Source: CAWCVR01 sp963799105 (GTDB taxonomy: Bacteria; Acidobacteriota; Terriglobia; Bryobacterales; Bryobacteraceae). From it: a stretch of DNA of 64,000 bases. The notes under the pieces were generated by a model that saw nothing but the letters and a program-made list of their open reading frames with translations, was not told where the DNA came from and made no database searches. The stretch spans positions 310,001 through 374,000 of the forward strand of contig CAWCVR010000011.1 in the NCBI GenBank assembly GCA_963799105.1, in the 5' to 3' direction. The translations under genes were made by a program, and so were the position numbers. Below, one piece after another: positions 16,394 to 24,154 of the stretch; the stretch's first letter is position 1, and every line of letters starts with the position of its first letter.

Positions 16394-18351
16394 TACTGGC
16401 GCGCCTCGCGGTGCGCCGCGGCCAACTCGGCGGATGCGCGGCAGAGGTCGCGGGCAACCACCGGGCACTGCGCATTCAGTTGCCCGTCCCGCACGGCGCA
16501 CGAGCCCTCCGGGACCTTCCCGTAGATGTCGGCGAGCCCGCCGAGGGTGGCGGCATCGAAGCCGTCGATGAGCCCGTGCTCCAGGAAGGCGACGGCGGCG
16601 TCCCGCGGGCGGCCCATTCCCAGCCAGGCCAGCGCCATTCCGTCGGCGGCCTCGGTGCGGCGCGGGTCCAGGCCCAGGCCGTAGCGGGCGGCCTCCAGCG
16701 CTTCGCCGTAGCGGTCCAGGCCCAGCAGGGCGGCGGTCAGGTTCAGGTACAGGTCCGGCGACGCGCCGCGGGCGGAAAGCGGCTTGCCGGCTGCGCGCTG
16801 GGTTTCGTCGAAGGCCGCTTCGGCGGCTCGCGAGATCTCCCGCGCGCGTTTCAGCACGGCCACGGACTTCTCGTACCAGGCGCGGCCCTGAGGCGTCCGC
16901 GGGCCGCCGGAGGCATCGCCTTTCAAGCGATAATATACGCCCAGATACGAGGGCGTAAGCTCGGTGGAGAGCCGCGGCGGAAGCGGTTGCAGAATGGCCC
17001 AGGCGCGCTCCTCTTCGGCGATCGCCCGGTCCAGGTTGCCCCGCGGGTCCTGGTCGTAGAGCGACTTGGCCAGCATGTCGTGCAGCTTGAAACTGGCGGG
17101 CGCGGTTTGGACGCCGGCGGAAGCCAGCGCCAGGTTGTCGTGCCACGCGAAGTTGCGGGCGAAGGTGCGGCACGCGCACAGCGCAACCCCCGCGGCCAGC
17201 AGGACGGTCGCGGTCCGGGGCGGGACGGCCCGCCGCACCAGCGCCACCAGCGCCACGGCGAACGCGACCGAAGGCAGGTACAGGAAGCGCTCGGCCATGA
17301 TGGAGCCGATGGGGACGAGCAGGTTCGAGGTGGGAAGAATGGCGATGGCGAAGAAGCCGGCGGCGAAGAACGGCACGCGGTCGCGGCGGTAGCGCGCGAT
17401 GGCGGCGGCCAGGAGAGCCGCCACGAGCGCGAGCGAAATCCACGCCGCCACGTCTCCCGGCCCGGCGAGCGGGATCTCGCGGTACGAGCGGTCGCACGAG
17501 AGGCCGGCGGGCCAGAGGAGCAAGCCGAGATCCAGGGCGATCACCTTGATCGCGGTCCATCGCGCCACCAGGAACCCGGCGGCCCGCAGGGGATTGTCCA
17601 CGTACACCACTTGCGGCGACGGCAGGGCGCCCAGTACGGAGCTGCGCACGATCCACAACAGGGCGAGCGAGGCGGCCACGGCGGCGTAGGCGGCGGCGCG
17701 CAGCCGGCGGCGGGTGGCGGGCGACAGCGGGTGTCCCAGCTCGCTCGCGTCTCGTGGGACAGCCGCTTTTGGCGGGTTGACAGGCGAAAGCGCCTGTCCC
17801 ACCTGGGGCTCGCCGGCGCGGCACAGGTCCCAGAGCGCCATGAGGCCGAGCAGCACGGCGGCGTTTTCCTTCGAGAATACGCCCGCGGTGGCGATGGCGA
17901 ACAGGCCCGCCACCGCGGCGCGCGCCCGCCAGCCTTCGAGCGCGTCGAGACGGGCGTAGAGCAGCAGCCCGCCGAGCACGGCCATGGCGGCCAGCAGGTC
18001 GGCGCGGCCGGCGATGTTGGCGACGGCCTCGACCCCGATGGGGTGCACGGCCCACAATGCCGCGGCCAGGAACGCCGCCCGCGCATCCCCGAGGACCCGC
18101 CGCGCCAGGGCGTACACCAGGCACACGTTGCCGGCGTGCAGCAGGAAGTTGACCGCGTGGTATCCGGCGGGGTTCTGGCCGCCACCCGGCAACGCGTAGT
18201 TGAAGAGCAGGGATAGTGTGGCGATGGGACGGTAGAGCCCGTCGGCCGCCTTGGGCCACCAGTAGGTCTTTTCGAAGATGAGCCGGAGGTTCTGGAGTGT
18301 GAGCGCGCGGATACGAGGGTCGAGCGTAAGCAGCGCTTTGGCGTCCTGCAC
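16393..18351 (-). CDS. TMTC/ArnT-like membrane glycosyltransferase with TPR tail (main frame)
   Basis: This frame of 652 codons starts at a GTG. It has many hydrophobic helices in its first ~420 residues and a helical-repeat tail. Motifs such as GYHAVNFLLHAGNVCLVYAL, ALWAVHPIGVEAVANIAGRAD and FSKENAAVLLGLMALWDL are typical of bacterial TMTC-like GT-C glycosyltransferases, which transfer sugars from lipid carriers on the outer face of the membrane. The expected first membrane segment lies upstream in another frame (see 18352-18496), so the gene is frameshifted or misread near 18385. An unusual internal stretch (VGQALSPVNPPKAAVPRD, around 17740-17805) is a repeat insertion in frame. Confidence 0.75.
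   Translation of the reverse strand: MQDAKALLTLDPRIRALTLQNLRLIFEKTYWWPKAADGLYRPIATLSLLFNYALPGGGQNPAGYHAVNFLLHAGNVCLVYALARRVLGDARAAFLAAALWAVHPIGVEAVANIAGRADLLAAMAVLGGLLLYARLDALEGWRARAAVAGLFAIATAGVFSKENAAVLLGLMALWDLCRAGEPQVGQALSPVNPPKAAVPRDASELGHPLSPATRRRLRAAAYAAVAASLALLWIVRSSVLGALPSPQVVYVDNPLRAAGFLVARWTAIKVIALDLGLLLWPAGLSCDRSYREIPLAGPGDVAAWISLALVAALLAAAIARYRRDRVPFFAAGFFAIAILPTSNLLVPIGSIMAERFLYLPSVAFAVALVALVRRAVPPRTATVLLAAGVALCACRTFARNFAWHDNLALASAGVQTAPASFKLHDMLAKSLYDQDPRGNLDRAIAEEERAWAILQPLPPRLSTELTPSYLGVYYRLKGDASGGPRTPQGRAWYEKSVAVLKRAREISRAAEAAFDETQRAAGKPLSARGASPDLYLNLTAALLGLDRYGEALEAARYGLGLDPRRTEAADGMALAWLGMGRPRDAAVAFLEHGLIDGFDAATLGGLADIYGKVPEGSCAVRDGQLNAQCPVVARDLCRASAELAAAHREARQ
17740..17805. 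repeat. Palindromic repeat captured inside the TMTC-like coding frame
   Basis: On the minus strand, GTGGGACAGGCGCTTTCGCC-TGTCAACCC matches the GTGGGACAGACGCTTTCGTC-TGTCAACCC core of the 257-bp array and other intergenic repeats. Here it adds about 22 residues in frame (VGQALSPVNPPKAAVPRDAS) without introducing a stop. Confidence 0.65.
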
Positions 18352-18496
18352 CAGGCCGGACGAGAAGGAATTCGCGTAGGCTAGCCAGGGCCACGGCCAC
18401 CAGGGCGGCGCGCACTTTCCAATCCGTGGGGACGCGCGCCGGAGGTTCGGGCGGCCTGGCCGGTTTTCGGGGAGCTGCGGGTTTTGGGCGGGCCAC
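18352..18496 (-). pseudogene. 5' end of the TMTC-like gene, out of frame
   Basis: An ATG at 18496 opens a frame reading a basic, proline-rich start (MARPKPAAPRKPARPPEPPA) and then a membrane segment, VRAALVAVALASL. Removing one G near 18385 joins it to LAYANSFSSGLVQDAKALL, exactly the N-terminal pattern of TMTC-like proteins. Either the gene carries a real one-base insertion or this is a sequence error. The ATG sits four bases from the stop of the upstream HAD gene, which supports 18496 as the original start. Confidence 0.6.
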
Positions 18497-18499
18497 CCT

Positions 18500-19186
18500 T
18501 CAGCCCTCCTCCACCATCCGCAGACGGAGGTCCCGCAGGTTGCGCAACAGGAAGTCGGGACGCTCCGCCACCAGGGCGGCGGGCGGGGTGATGCCGGTCC
18601 GCACCGCGATGGAGCGGATGCCGCTCGAGCGCGCGGCGATCACGTCGTTGGGCGAATCGCCCACCAGCGAGATGGGCGCGCCGCGGCCGATCCATCCTCG
18701 GGAACGGGCTTCGCGGATGGCCAGGCGGGCCAGGCCGGCGCGCGTTGCCGCCATTTCGCCGAAGGCCCCGAAACGGAAGTAGTGGCCGAGACCCGCGCGG
18801 CCCAGCTTGTGCCAGCCGATGCGCGTCAGGTTGCCGGTGACCAGGCCGAGCAGGATGCCGCGGCGCGTGAGGCGGTCGAGCACCGGCTCGGCGGCGGGAC
18901 ACAGCTTCCCGCGAATCTCCGGGCAGACGCGCCGGTAATGCCGCTCGGCGGCGCGCTGGATCTCCGGCATCGCCTGGCGAATCTCGTGGCGCGATGCGCC
19001 GGCCTTGCGCAGCATGAGGGTGAGGATGACCGGATCGAGCATGCCCTGCACGGGAATGCCGACGGTGCTGGTGTCCAGGCCGGTCACGCGGCGGATGCCC
19101 TCCACCAGGGCCTCGCGGTGATGCGGTCCGGCGCGCCGCACCAGCGTGCCGTCGATATCGAAAAGAACCAGCGCGCGGAAGGTCAC
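18500..19186 (-). CDS. HAD-superfamily phosphatase, subfamily IA
   Basis: This is a 228-residue haloacid-dehalogenase-like hydrolase. Motif I is DIDGTL (Asp10, Asp12), motif II is LVTGN (Thr117) and motif IV is GDSPND (176-181). An alpha-helical cap lies between motifs I and II. It resembles phosphoglycolate phosphatase-type enzymes acting on small phosphorylated metabolites; the substrate is uncertain. The GTG at 19186 was chosen because the sequence upstream is intergenic repeat, though a longer open frame continues through it. The gene is followed within four bases by the TMTC-like gene on the same strand. Confidence 0.82.
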   Translation of the reverse strand: MTFRALVLFDIDGTLVRRAGPHHREALVEGIRRVTGLDTSTVGIPVQGMLDPVILTLMLRKAGASRHEIRQAMPEIQRAAERHYRRVCPEIRGKLCPAAEPVLDRLTRRGILLGLVTGNLTRIGWHKLGRAGLGHYFRFGAFGEMAATRAGLARLAIREARSRGWIGRGAPISLVGDSPNDVIAARSSGIRSIAVRTGITPPAALVAERPDFLLRNLRDLRLRMVEEG

Positions 19187-19225
19187 GGGGAATTGCCATG
19201 ATAGCAGGGAAGGCGGGTGAGCACT

Positions 19226-19349
19226 GTGGGGCGGACGCCCTCGTCCGCGCGGGTCCCCCCGGACCCGCTTTTTTCCGGAGGATGGGTTTCCGGGCACGCG
19301 CGAATGGCCGGCCAGGGGGCTGGCCGCGGACGAGGGCGTCCGCCCCACA
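19226..19349. repeat. Palindromic intergenic repeat, family 1 (copy e)
   Basis: GTGGGGCGGACGCCCTCGTC on the left pairs with GACGAGGGCGTCCGCCCCAC on the right. The interior differs from other copies (CGGGTCCCCCCGGACCCG and GGCCGGCCAGGGGGCTGGCC). It lies between the divergent HAD and amidohydrolase genes, so their promoters must sit in or around it. Confidence 0.85.
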
Positions 19350-19368
19350 TCCCCGGTACAATGGGCTG

Positions 19369-20256
19369 GTGGCGCATTCGAAATTCCGTGTCGGTCTGAT
19401 CCAGATGGCCTGTTCGGTGGACCCGAACGAGAACCTCGCCAAGGCGGAATGGCGCATTCGGGAAGCCGCCGGGCGCGGCGCCCAGATCGTCGCGGTGCAG
19501 GAGCTTTTCCGGTCGCAGTACTTCTGCCGCGAGGAACGCAGCGAGTTCTTCGACCTGGCCGAGCCGGTCCCGGGACCCACTACCGGGAGCCTCGCCAAGC
19601 TCGCGCGCGAGCTTTCGGTAGCGATTGTCGGCTCGGTTTTCGAACGCCGGGCGGCGGGCGTGCATCACAATACGGCGGTGGTGATCGACGCCGATGGCAC
19701 GCTGCTGGGGCTGTATCGCAAGATGCACATCCCGGAAGATCCGCAGTACTTCGAGAAGTACTATTTCACGCCGGGCGATTTGGGGGTGCGCGTGTTCGAG
19801 ACGCGGTACGCGCGCGTGGCGCCGCTGGTGTGCTGGGACCAGTGGTTTCCGGAAGCCGCGCGCATGGCGGCCCTGGCGGGAGCGGAGATCCTGATTTATC
19901 CCACGGCCATCGGCTGGCACCCCGGCGAAAAAGCGGAGTTGGGTGCGGCGGAGTACGACGCCTGGCGCACCATCCAGAGGTCGCACGCCATCGCCAACAA
20001 CGTGTACGTGGCCGCCGTGAACCGCGTGGGTTTCGAGGGGCCGCCGGAGGGAGGGCTGGAGTTCTGGGGCGGGTCGTTTGTGGCGGACCCGTTCGGCGTG
20101 GTGATGGCGGAAGCGCCGCACGACCGGGAGGAGATCCTCGTCGCGGAGTGCGATACGCGGCGGATCGACGAGACCCGGCGCGCATGGCCGTTTTTCCGGG
20201 ACCGCCGAATCGACGCGTATGAGCCGCTGCTGCGGCGGGCGATCGACCCGGAGTGA
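19369..20256 (+). CDS. aguB: Carbon-nitrogen hydrolase, N-carbamoylputrescine amidase type
   Basis: This is a 295-residue nitrilase-superfamily enzyme. The catalytic triad is visible as Glu45 (AVQELF), Lys118 (YRKMHIPED) and Cys155 (VCWDQWFPEAAR); the CWDQWFPE context is characteristic of N-carbamoylputrescine amidases. These hydrolyse N-carbamoylputrescine to putrescine, CO2 and ammonia, the last step of the agmatine route to polyamines. The companion agmatine deiminase is not in the window. The start is a GTG just after the family-1 repeat, with no clear Shine-Dalgarno. The gene symbol is inferred from motif context. Confidence 0.8.
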   Translation: MAHSKFRVGLIQMACSVDPNENLAKAEWRIREAAGRGAQIVAVQELFRSQYFCREERSEFFDLAEPVPGPTTGSLAKLARELSVAIVGSVFERRAAGVHHNTAVVIDADGTLLGLYRKMHIPEDPQYFEKYYFTPGDLGVRVFETRYARVAPLVCWDQWFPEAARMAALAGAEILIYPTAIGWHPGEKAELGAAEYDAWRTIQRSHAIANNVYVAAVNRVGFEGPPEGGLEFWGGSFVADPFGVVMAEAPHDREEILVAECDTRRIDETRRAWPFFRDRRIDAYEPLLRRAIDPE

Positions 20257-20269
20257 CCGCCCTATCGGG

Positions 20270-20752
20270 AGAAACTGTTCCTTTGCCACGGGCCGCTCGC
20301 TCACGCTCGCGGTTCTGTCCGGAACCGCGAGCGTGAGCGAGCGGCCCGGTAATAGCACCAAATCACACGGTCGAAGACCTAGTGCCATGACCGCAAGAAA
20401 CTGTTCCTTTGCCGCGGGCCACTCCCTCACGGTCGTGGTACCGTTCGGAACCGCGAGCGTGAGCGAGCGGCCCGGCAATAGCGCCAAATCACACGGTCGA
20501 AGACCTAGTGCCATGACCGCAAGATACTGTTCCTTTGTCACGGGCCACTCCCTCACGGTCGTGGTACCGTTCGGAACCGCGAGCGTGAGCGAGCGGCCCG
20601 GTAATAGCGCCAAATCACACGGTCGAAGACCTAGTGCCATGACCGCAAGATACTGTTCCTTTGTCACGGGCCACTCCCTCACGGTCGTGGTACCGTTCGG
20701 AACCGCGAGCGTGAGCGAGCGGCCCGGTAATGGCGCCGAACCACGCGGCCGG
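20270..20752. repeat. 126-bp tandem repeat, about 4 copies
   Basis: Corresponding GACCGCAAGA points are at 20389, 20515 and 20641, exactly 126 bases apart, with a divergent first copy beginning near 20270 and a diverged end at ~20752. Each unit carries GGAACCGCGAGCGTGAGCGA facing a complementary arm. In the first copy the arms 20289-20315 and 20322-20348 pair perfectly over 27 bp with a six-base loop. This belongs to family 2, also found at 25730-25980, 48990-49062, 55248-56844 and near 62530. Confidence 0.9.
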
Positions 20753-20756
20753 AAAC

Positions 20757-21632
20757 CTAGGGTCCGGCGTTCAGCCAGGTGACGCCGAAACTGCCGTTGC
20801 TTCCCAGTGGGATGGAAGGTTGCGCCTTGATGAGGGTCGAGGACTTTTCGCCCACCATGGTGATGGTCTGAAGGTTCGGGGTAGACGCGTTAATCGCCGC
20901 GGCCGTTTTGCTCAGGGTAGCGCCGGCGGAGCTGAAACTCGCGTACCCGAAATCGGAGAGCGGCAGGACGAGATTCCCCTTCCCACAGCAGGGAGCCTCG
21001 GCGATCCATTCGGCGGAGGACATCCCGGCGCCGGTCACCGACGAGGTCACGCTAAAGGTCTCGTTCTGTTGCGTGACGTCGGTGATGGTCGCGGTGAATT
21101 GATCCGCCGCGCCTCCGTGCCGGGGATTGCTGGTTTGGCCGATGAATTTCACTTGCGCGGTGATAAAGTCCCCGGGTTGAACGGCATGAGGGAACTCGAC
21201 CAGATAGGAACCCTGCGGATAGAACTCATACCAGGCGTAATAGGTCGGAGTGTCCGTCTGTCTGCCGTTCACGCTTACACAGTCGGAATCCGTCCCAATC
21301 TGCTCGACCGTGCTCGAGGAAAACCCGTCGATACCTACCCAGAAGGCGGCATACCCCGTAGGGGCCGCCGGGCACTTGACGGCCGGAACGGTCCACGAGG
21401 CTGTAACATCGGTTACGGAGCCATTCGCGCCAGTGACGCCGTATCCGGCCCAGTTGGAACTGTCCAGAACCCCGCGTTCGTGTTGCTGGTGAATTCTGAT
21501 AGGGGGGTGGCTGCCTAACGCGGTTTGAGGCGGCCTGACCGGCTTCGGGCTACCGGCACTCAGTAAGAGGAACCCCGCCGCGACCATCACGCCGGCACAG
21601 AGTCCCCCGCGCAACATTCGACTCGATTCCAT
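20757..21632 (-). CDS. Secreted G1-family glutamic endopeptidase (eqolisin-like)
   Basis: This is a 291-residue protein with a signal segment (LCAGVMVAAGFLLLSAG). The peptidase domain has the NWAGY motif at 60-64, FWVGIDG at 97-103 with the catalytic Gln111 in VEQIGTDSD, and catalytic Glu208 in AEWIAEAP. These match the Gln/Glu dyad of the Peptidase_A4/G1 family, acid endopeptidases best known from fungi and also present in acid-soil bacteria. The ATG at 21632 is preceded by GGAGGT, favouring it over an upstream ATG at 21671. The 3' end abuts the 126-bp repeat array, whose GACCTAGG edge overlaps the stop region. Confidence 0.85.
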   Translation of the reverse strand: MESSRMLRGGLCAGVMVAAGFLLLSAGSPKPVRPPQTALGSHPPIRIHQQHERGVLDSSNWAGYGVTGANGSVTDVTASWTVPAVKCPAAPTGYAAFWVGIDGFSSSTVEQIGTDSDCVSVNGRQTDTPTYYAWYEFYPQGSYLVEFPHAVQPGDFITAQVKFIGQTSNPRHGGAADQFTATITDVTQQNETFSVTSSVTGAGMSSAEWIAEAPCCGKGNLVLPLSDFGYASFSSAGATLSKTAAAINASTPNLQTITMVGEKSSTLIKAQPSIPLGSNGSFGVTWLNAGP

Positions 21633-21961
21633 GCAATACCTCCGGTTACATACGGATGCCCGTTTTGGCACCCGGATTAGCTCCGATTATCTCCGATTTC
21701 CATTGTGGATCCCAGATGCCCGTCAGTATACACCCAGCCGCTATCTTTGGATCTTGGGAGTCGCGCCTCCCCACCAAAAGCCATCCTCACGCCCACAAAG
21801 GAGCAATTGCCGCCACTTCGGGAGAGCGGGCGCCAGCCGCGCAACAGGCCGGGCCGCGGGCGTTCTTCGAGAAGACCGGTGGCGGCCAGACAGCGCCAGC
21901 GGCGCCGAAGCCATCACGCGCCCCTCACGGCGGTATAATGATCGCTGTAGGACTGCCGACT
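21633..21961. other. Divergent intergenic region
   Basis: No gene is supported. The region separates the G1 peptidase (minus) from the TA pair (plus) and must hold both promoters. TATAAT at 21934-21939 is a good -10 for the TA pair, placing transcription start a few bases before the GTG at 21962. Confidence 0.4.
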
Positions 21962-22237
21962 GTGAAACTGGAAATTGAGGTCGATCTGCCGCAGGAAATC
22001 CTCGCTCAGGTTCCGGCTCATGAGCTAGGGAAACTCTGCGGAACGGAAATCGTGCTGCGTCTCTACAGCGAGGACAAACTGGCACCGGTCGAGGCCGCGA
22101 AGTTGTTGGGACTTCCGCGGATCGAGTTTTTGGACCTCTTGCGCGAGCGCGGCGTCGGGTTCCGGGTCGAGCTCGATGACGAAGACTTCCGGCAGATTCG
22201 GGAATTGCGCAACCGTTACGCTCCAAAGGCGAGTTGA
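21962..22237 (+). CDS. UPF0175-family antitoxin
   Basis: This 91-residue acidic protein begins VKLEIEVDLPQEIL and ends in a helix-rich region (LSE/LGLPRIEFLDLLRERG type), as in UPF0175 proteins that pair with DUF3368 PIN-like toxins. These antitoxins bind the toxin and the operon promoter. The GTG at 21962 follows AGGA at the right spacing and lies just downstream of a TATAAT at 21934. An alternative ATG at 21938 would overlap that -10 box. The toxin gene begins six bases after its stop. Confidence 0.8.
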   Translation: MKLEIEVDLPQEILAQVPAHELGKLCGTEIVLRLYSEDKLAPVEAAKLLGLPRIEFLDLLRERGVGFRVELDDEDFRQIRELRNRYAPKAS

Positions 22238-22242
22238 CCGGG

Positions 22243-22740
22243 ATGCCGGTGGTGGCCAACAGCTCACCGCTAATTTACCTGGCCGCCTTATCCGATTTCC
22301 ACCTACTGAAGGACCTCTTTGGAGAAATCGCTATCCCACCCGCCGTGTATCAAGAAGTGGTTGTGCAGGGAGCCGGTTTTCCGGTCAAGGGCGAGGTCGA
22401 GGCGGCGTTGGGCGATTGGATCGTCGTCACGGCTGTTCGGAATCGGCGTCGGATTGAGGAAGCGTGCGAGGCCGGGTGCCTCGACATCGGTGAAGCCGAG
22501 GCGATCGTCCTGGCGCAAGAGTGCCAGGCCGAGACGCTGCTGTTGGACGACCAGAGGGCGGTCGGCTATGCTCGCGACCTGGGTCTGAACGTAACACGCA
22601 CTCCGGTCGTGTACTCAGAAGCGAAGCTGCGAGGGTGGGTTCCCAGCGTTCGGGAGAAACTGGATGTCCTACGCAAGAAGGGTTTTCGGCTCTCGGAACG
22701 TCATTACCATCTGATCCTTGAGGAAATCGGCGAATCTTAG
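22243..22740 (+). CDS. DUF3368 PIN-like toxin
   Basis: This is a 165-residue PIN-fold protein. Signature segments are VVANSSPLIYLAAL at the N-terminus, DIGEAEAIVLAQE in the middle and TLLLDDQRAVGYAR near residue 105, matching DUF3368. PIN toxins are Mg-dependent ribonucleases that block translation when freed from antitoxin. The ATG at 22243 is preferred; a TTG at 22234 overlapping the antitoxin stop is also possible. Together with the preceding UPF0175 gene it forms a type II TA module. Confidence 0.82.
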   Translation: MPVVANSSPLIYLAALSDFHLLKDLFGEIAIPPAVYQEVVVQGAGFPVKGEVEAALGDWIVVTAVRNRRRIEEACEAGCLDIGEAEAIVLAQECQAETLLLDDQRAVGYARDLGLNVTRTPVVYSEAKLRGWVPSVREKLDVLRKKGFRLSERHYHLILEEIGES

Positions 22741-23122
22741 GGTGCCGGGGCGACATCTGCTGCTGGAGCATCGGCAGCCGGCCTCCTCTATGCCCAAACC
22801 CATGTTCGCTATGGATCTTCTGTGCGCCCTGGGGAAGGCAGCCCGAAACTAGGCGAAGAAGTCCCGCCGGCCGGCGTTCAAAGCGGTCACTCCTTATAAG
22901 CGAACACGAGCGTCTCGGATCCGACAGAAACCCTTACCTCGAAAGGTGCCTTCTTCTGCTCAACAACTTGCTCAAATTCCGAACCCGACGGGCAGCGGGG
23001 GATGGAGTGCCTGAGCGGGTGTCGGCCTGGCCGGTTTTGAAGTGACCCTGACTGGCCGGATCGGGGTGTCCCCCGAGGCACTGGAACACCTCGAATCCGT
23101 TATTGGTGCCATACTTCCGCCC
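22741..23122. other. Gene-poor stretch with a possible protein-tail remnant
   Basis: A minus-strand frame ending near 22887 encodes a plausible polypeptide tail (SGSEFEQVVEQKKAPFEVRV, then SVGSETLVFAYKE), but the upstream part is low-quality. I treat it as a possible remnant and do not call a gene. Nothing else is recognisable. Confidence 0.3.
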
Positions 23123-23656
23123 ATGCGCGCGATCCAGGCAAGAGCGTTTGTTTACCCGTTGGCCATCCTAGCTACGGCGCTTGTCTTGCCAGGCTGCACG
23201 GAGCCACCCGTCACGCCAACACAGGCAGATTATTATCGAGTGTCTGACCAAGCGATGAACAGCTTTGACAGCGCTGAGGCGAAATACTGGCTGCGGCAAT
23301 TCACCAGCGTTGGAACCCTCTACTACGCACCGGGAACAGGTCTCCACGATGAGAATGAGAAGCAGTTGGATGTCATTCTTCCGTCCCGTGGTTTAAGGGC
23401 TCTCCATGACTCAGAAGGCTACATTCTATCAATCACTACAACAGAGCGGGACAACGGTGTTGACGTATTGCTCACACTTTGGAGCGAAAACGGTGAAGTG
23501 CTGCGGAGGACAGACAGTATCGCCGCTACCGATAAGCGCAAAGCAGCATACAACCTACAGGTTGCAATGGCGGATGGCTTTTCCATAGCTTGGCATAACG
23601 CCAATCATCTGGGAATTCGCAAGATGCCGCGACTTGAGACATTTCTAAAACTGTAA
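23123..23656 (+). CDS. Putative lipoprotein, unknown function
   Basis: This is a 177-residue protein with an N-terminal lipoprotein signal (YPLAILATALVLPGCTEPPV, lipobox LPGC) and a soluble part rich in polar residues. I do not recognise the family. The ATG at 23123 was chosen because it places the lipobox at a normal distance; the open frame extends upstream to 23042. Base composition is visibly less GC-rich than the neighbours, hinting at transfer. The gene is flanked by low-complexity or remnant sequence. Confidence 0.6.
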   Translation: MRAIQARAFVYPLAILATALVLPGCTEPPVTPTQADYYRVSDQAMNSFDSAEAKYWLRQFTSVGTLYYAPGTGLHDENEKQLDVILPSRGLRALHDSEGYILSITTTERDNGVDVLLTLWSENGEVLRRTDSIAATDKRKAAYNLQVAMADGFSIAWHNANHLGIRKMPRLETFLKL

Positions 23657-24154
23657 TCTTCTTGCTCAAAATGGACAGCGCCATGATATCATAATTACGT
23701 CCGACGGATGCGTACGGGGTCTGCCCCCATACGCAATCCGAAGGTTCCGAAGTGGGAGGCCACGAATGCACCCGCTCCGGCATTTTCGGGTGCATAGACG
23801 CCCGAAACTTGTAGTGCCCCTGAATTAAGGAGGCCAGCCAAAATGGTCTCTTTCACCGTCCGAAGAAAATCCAACAACAGAATGATCGTCCGGCTGAGGG
23901 TCTGGAAAGTCGCCTTCAGCATCGAGTACCCTTCAAGGAGGGCGGGCGGCCCTCCGATGTAGGGTAAGCACCTTTAAGGGAGCCTACGGGGCACGACCCA
24001 GCCCCCTACCCTTTGCCCTTTCTAATCAGCTTGAGAACACCGCCAAGTAGCATATGTGCCAAGTAAATAATTACCCAAAGGGTTAACGCCATTGCCCTTA
24101 CGGATTGTGCGCCAACTGTTATCCTGAGAGCATCCTTCCCTTTTGGATGCGCGC
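23657..24154. other. Low-GC intergenic stretch
   Basis: No convincing gene is seen. A 75-codon minus-strand frame at 23695-23922 starts MLKATFQTLSRTIILLLDFL and could encode a small hydrophobic-start peptide, but nothing supports it. A TAGGG/CCCTA-flanked segment around 23956-24010 could fold. The lower GC here matches the lipoprotein gene before it and contrasts with rimO after it. Confidence 0.35.
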
